A stretch of 64,000 bases of DNA, from positions 24,407-88,406 of the forward strand of contig JAXGGA010004442.1 in the NCBI GenBank assembly GCA_038373865.1, given 5' to 3'. Both the position numbers and the translations under genes were made by a program. Under the pieces are notes generated by a model. That model saw nothing but the letters and a program-made list of their open reading frames with translations, had not been told where the DNA came from and ran no database searches. Below, piece by piece: positions 62,740 to 64,000 of this stretch. Every line of letters begins with the position of its first letter. The first letter of the stretch is position 1. Origin of the DNA: Uloborus plumipes (Eukaryota > Arthropoda > Arachnida > Araneae > Uloboridae).

Positions 62740-64000
62740 TGATCGGAGGTCAAGGTCATTCCGTGATGACGTCATCAAAATGGCCACTTTTACAGGTAAA
62801 TACGTTCGTTTAACTGCTTAAAACGCCACCATAGATTGAAATACTGCAAAACTCAAACCTATCATATGAAAGCTCTTTGAAAAAGCTATTTATAAAGATT
62901 TAATTTTTCTTTCTAAGGTCAAGGGCCCACCTGTGATGACGTCATCAAAATGGCCGCTTTTACAGGTAACTACGTTTGTTTAACTCCCCCTAAAACTCCA
63001 TCATAGATTCAAATATTGCAAAACTCAAATTTATCATCGGAAAGCTCTTTAAAAAAGCTATTTAGAAAAAATAATTTTTCTTTCTGAGGTCAAGTGCCCA
63101 CATGTAATGACGTCATCAAAATGGCCGCTTTTACAGGTAAATATGTTTTTTTAACTTCCCCTAAAACTCCATCATATATTTAAATATTTCAAAACTCAAC
63201 TATATCATCTAAAAGTGCTTTAAAGGATCTATTTATAAAAATATAATTTTTCTTTCTGAGGTCAAGGGTTCACCTGTGATGACGTCATCAAAATGGCCAC
63301 TTTTGCAGGTAAATACGTTCGTTTAACTGCTTAAAATTCCATCATAGATTCAAATATTGCAAAACTCAAATTCATCATCTGAAAGCTCTTTAAAAGAGCT
63401 ATTTAGAAAGATTTATTTTTTCTTTCTAAGGTCAAGGGCCCACCTGTGATGACGTCATCAAAATGGCCGCTTTTACAGGTAAATACGTTTGTTTAACTAC
63501 CCCTAAAACTCCATCATAGATTCAAATATTGCAAAACTCAAATATATCATCTGAAAGCTCTTCTGCCCCCCTGCCCCCCTGCGGTTGGGCAGTCCCAGGA
63601 ATACATGTTAAATGGACGAGATATCTCGTCATAAACTGCAAGGTGGTTAAAAGAGCTATTTAGAAAGATTTAATTTTTCTTTCTAAGGTCAAGGGCCCAC
63701 CTGTGATGACGTCATTATGACGTCATTACAGGTGGGACCTTGACCTCAGAAAGAAAAATTAAATCTTTCTGAATAGCTCGTTTAAAGAGCTTTCAGATGA
63801 TATATTTGAGTTTTGCAATATTTGAGTCTATGATGGAGTTTTAAGCAGTTAAACGAACGTATTTAGTTGTAAAAGCGGTTATTTTGATGACGTCATCACA
63901 GGTGAGCCCTTGACCTCAGAAAGAAAAATAGATCTTTTAAAGCGCTTTCAGATGATATAGTTGAGTTTTGAAATATTTAAATCTATGATAAAGTTTTAAG
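62740..64000. repeat. 170 bp satellite with TGACGTCA in each unit, inverted at its end
   Basis: Units contain GATGACGTCATCAAAATGGC, then TTTTACAGGTAAATACGTT, CATCATAGATTCAAATATTG and TTTTCTTTCTRAGGTCAAG. The TGACGTCA copies start at 62767, 62937, 63108, 63280, 63450 and 63707; the last gap is lengthened by an insertion. From about 63715 the same unit runs in reverse (TGACGTCA at 63718 and 63888) to the window end. The array probably continues beyond the window. Confidence 0.9.
63562..63650. other. About 88 bp insertion inside one satellite unit
   Basis: Between CTGAAAGCTCTT and AAAAGAGCTATT, one unit gains CTGCCCCCCTGCCCCCCTGC followed by a stretch with ATGGACGAGATATCTCGTC. The latter contains the palindrome GACGAGATATCTCGTC. 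No TIRs were identified. Confidence 0.7.

Noticed and set aside
62740..64000. A CRISPR array
   Set aside because: The period is 170 bp with no short repeat/unique spacer pattern, and the DNA is eukaryotic.

Overview
This window is AT-rich animal nuclear DNA, almost certainly from an arthropod and plausibly a chelicerate (inference). Two GC-rich exons of one protein kinase gene are separated by a 4.5 kb intron. The rest is a dense, nested set of DNA transposons, MITEs, a tRNA-derived SINE, a Penelope-like element, a mariner, a piggyBac and tandem repeats. Nothing bacterial, such as operons, Shine-Dalgarno sites or CRISPR arrays, is present.

Host gene: the exons at 25089-25301 and 29767-29905 (+) join in frame. 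They encode the N-lobe of a DRAK/STK17-type kinase through the catalytic-loop sequence HLDLK. No earlier or later exon was recognised, so most of the window is probably intron or flanking DNA of this large gene. The two exons are each followed within 22-47 bp by a related MITE.

Mobile elements by region. 0.6-5.6 kb: a 324 bp foldback, a MITE, two hAT-type elements with perfect 8 bp target duplications (TSDs), and an ACTGCCGTGC MITE copy. 6.5-12.6 kb: a TTAA-type MITE and two more hAT-type elements with perfect TSDs. 14.5-22.1 kb: short MITEs, a pogo/Tigger-like MITE and a 2.4 kb hAT element. 26.4-28.8 kb: a BED-like zinc-finger relic interrupted by a degraded Penelope-like element with a possible hammerhead ribozyme relic. 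30.1 kb: a SINE nested in a MITE with a 15 bp TSD. 32.9-34.05 kb: an internally deleted mariner whose transposase sequence is split exactly by a 583 bp TRIM-like LTR element. 35.7-40.2 kb: a pogo/Tigger-like MITE, an inverted Penelope junction and another hAT element. 40.7-45.1 kb: a piggyBac element with an uninterrupted 557-residue transposase.

From 45 kb to the end there is mostly AT-rich non-coding DNA. It carries a three-copy ~520 bp tandem repeat (51.4-52.8 kb), a ~265 bp tandem repeat (58.2-58.8 kb), a (TA)n tract (61.1 kb), and a 170 bp satellite with a perfect TGACGTCA palindrome in every unit that reverses orientation near 63.715 kb.

The most unusual object is the TRIM-like element. 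Its two 151 bp LTRs differ at one base and carry a tRNA-derived segment with A-box and B-box-like motifs, so it looks like an LTR retroelement with an internal RNA polymerase III promoter.
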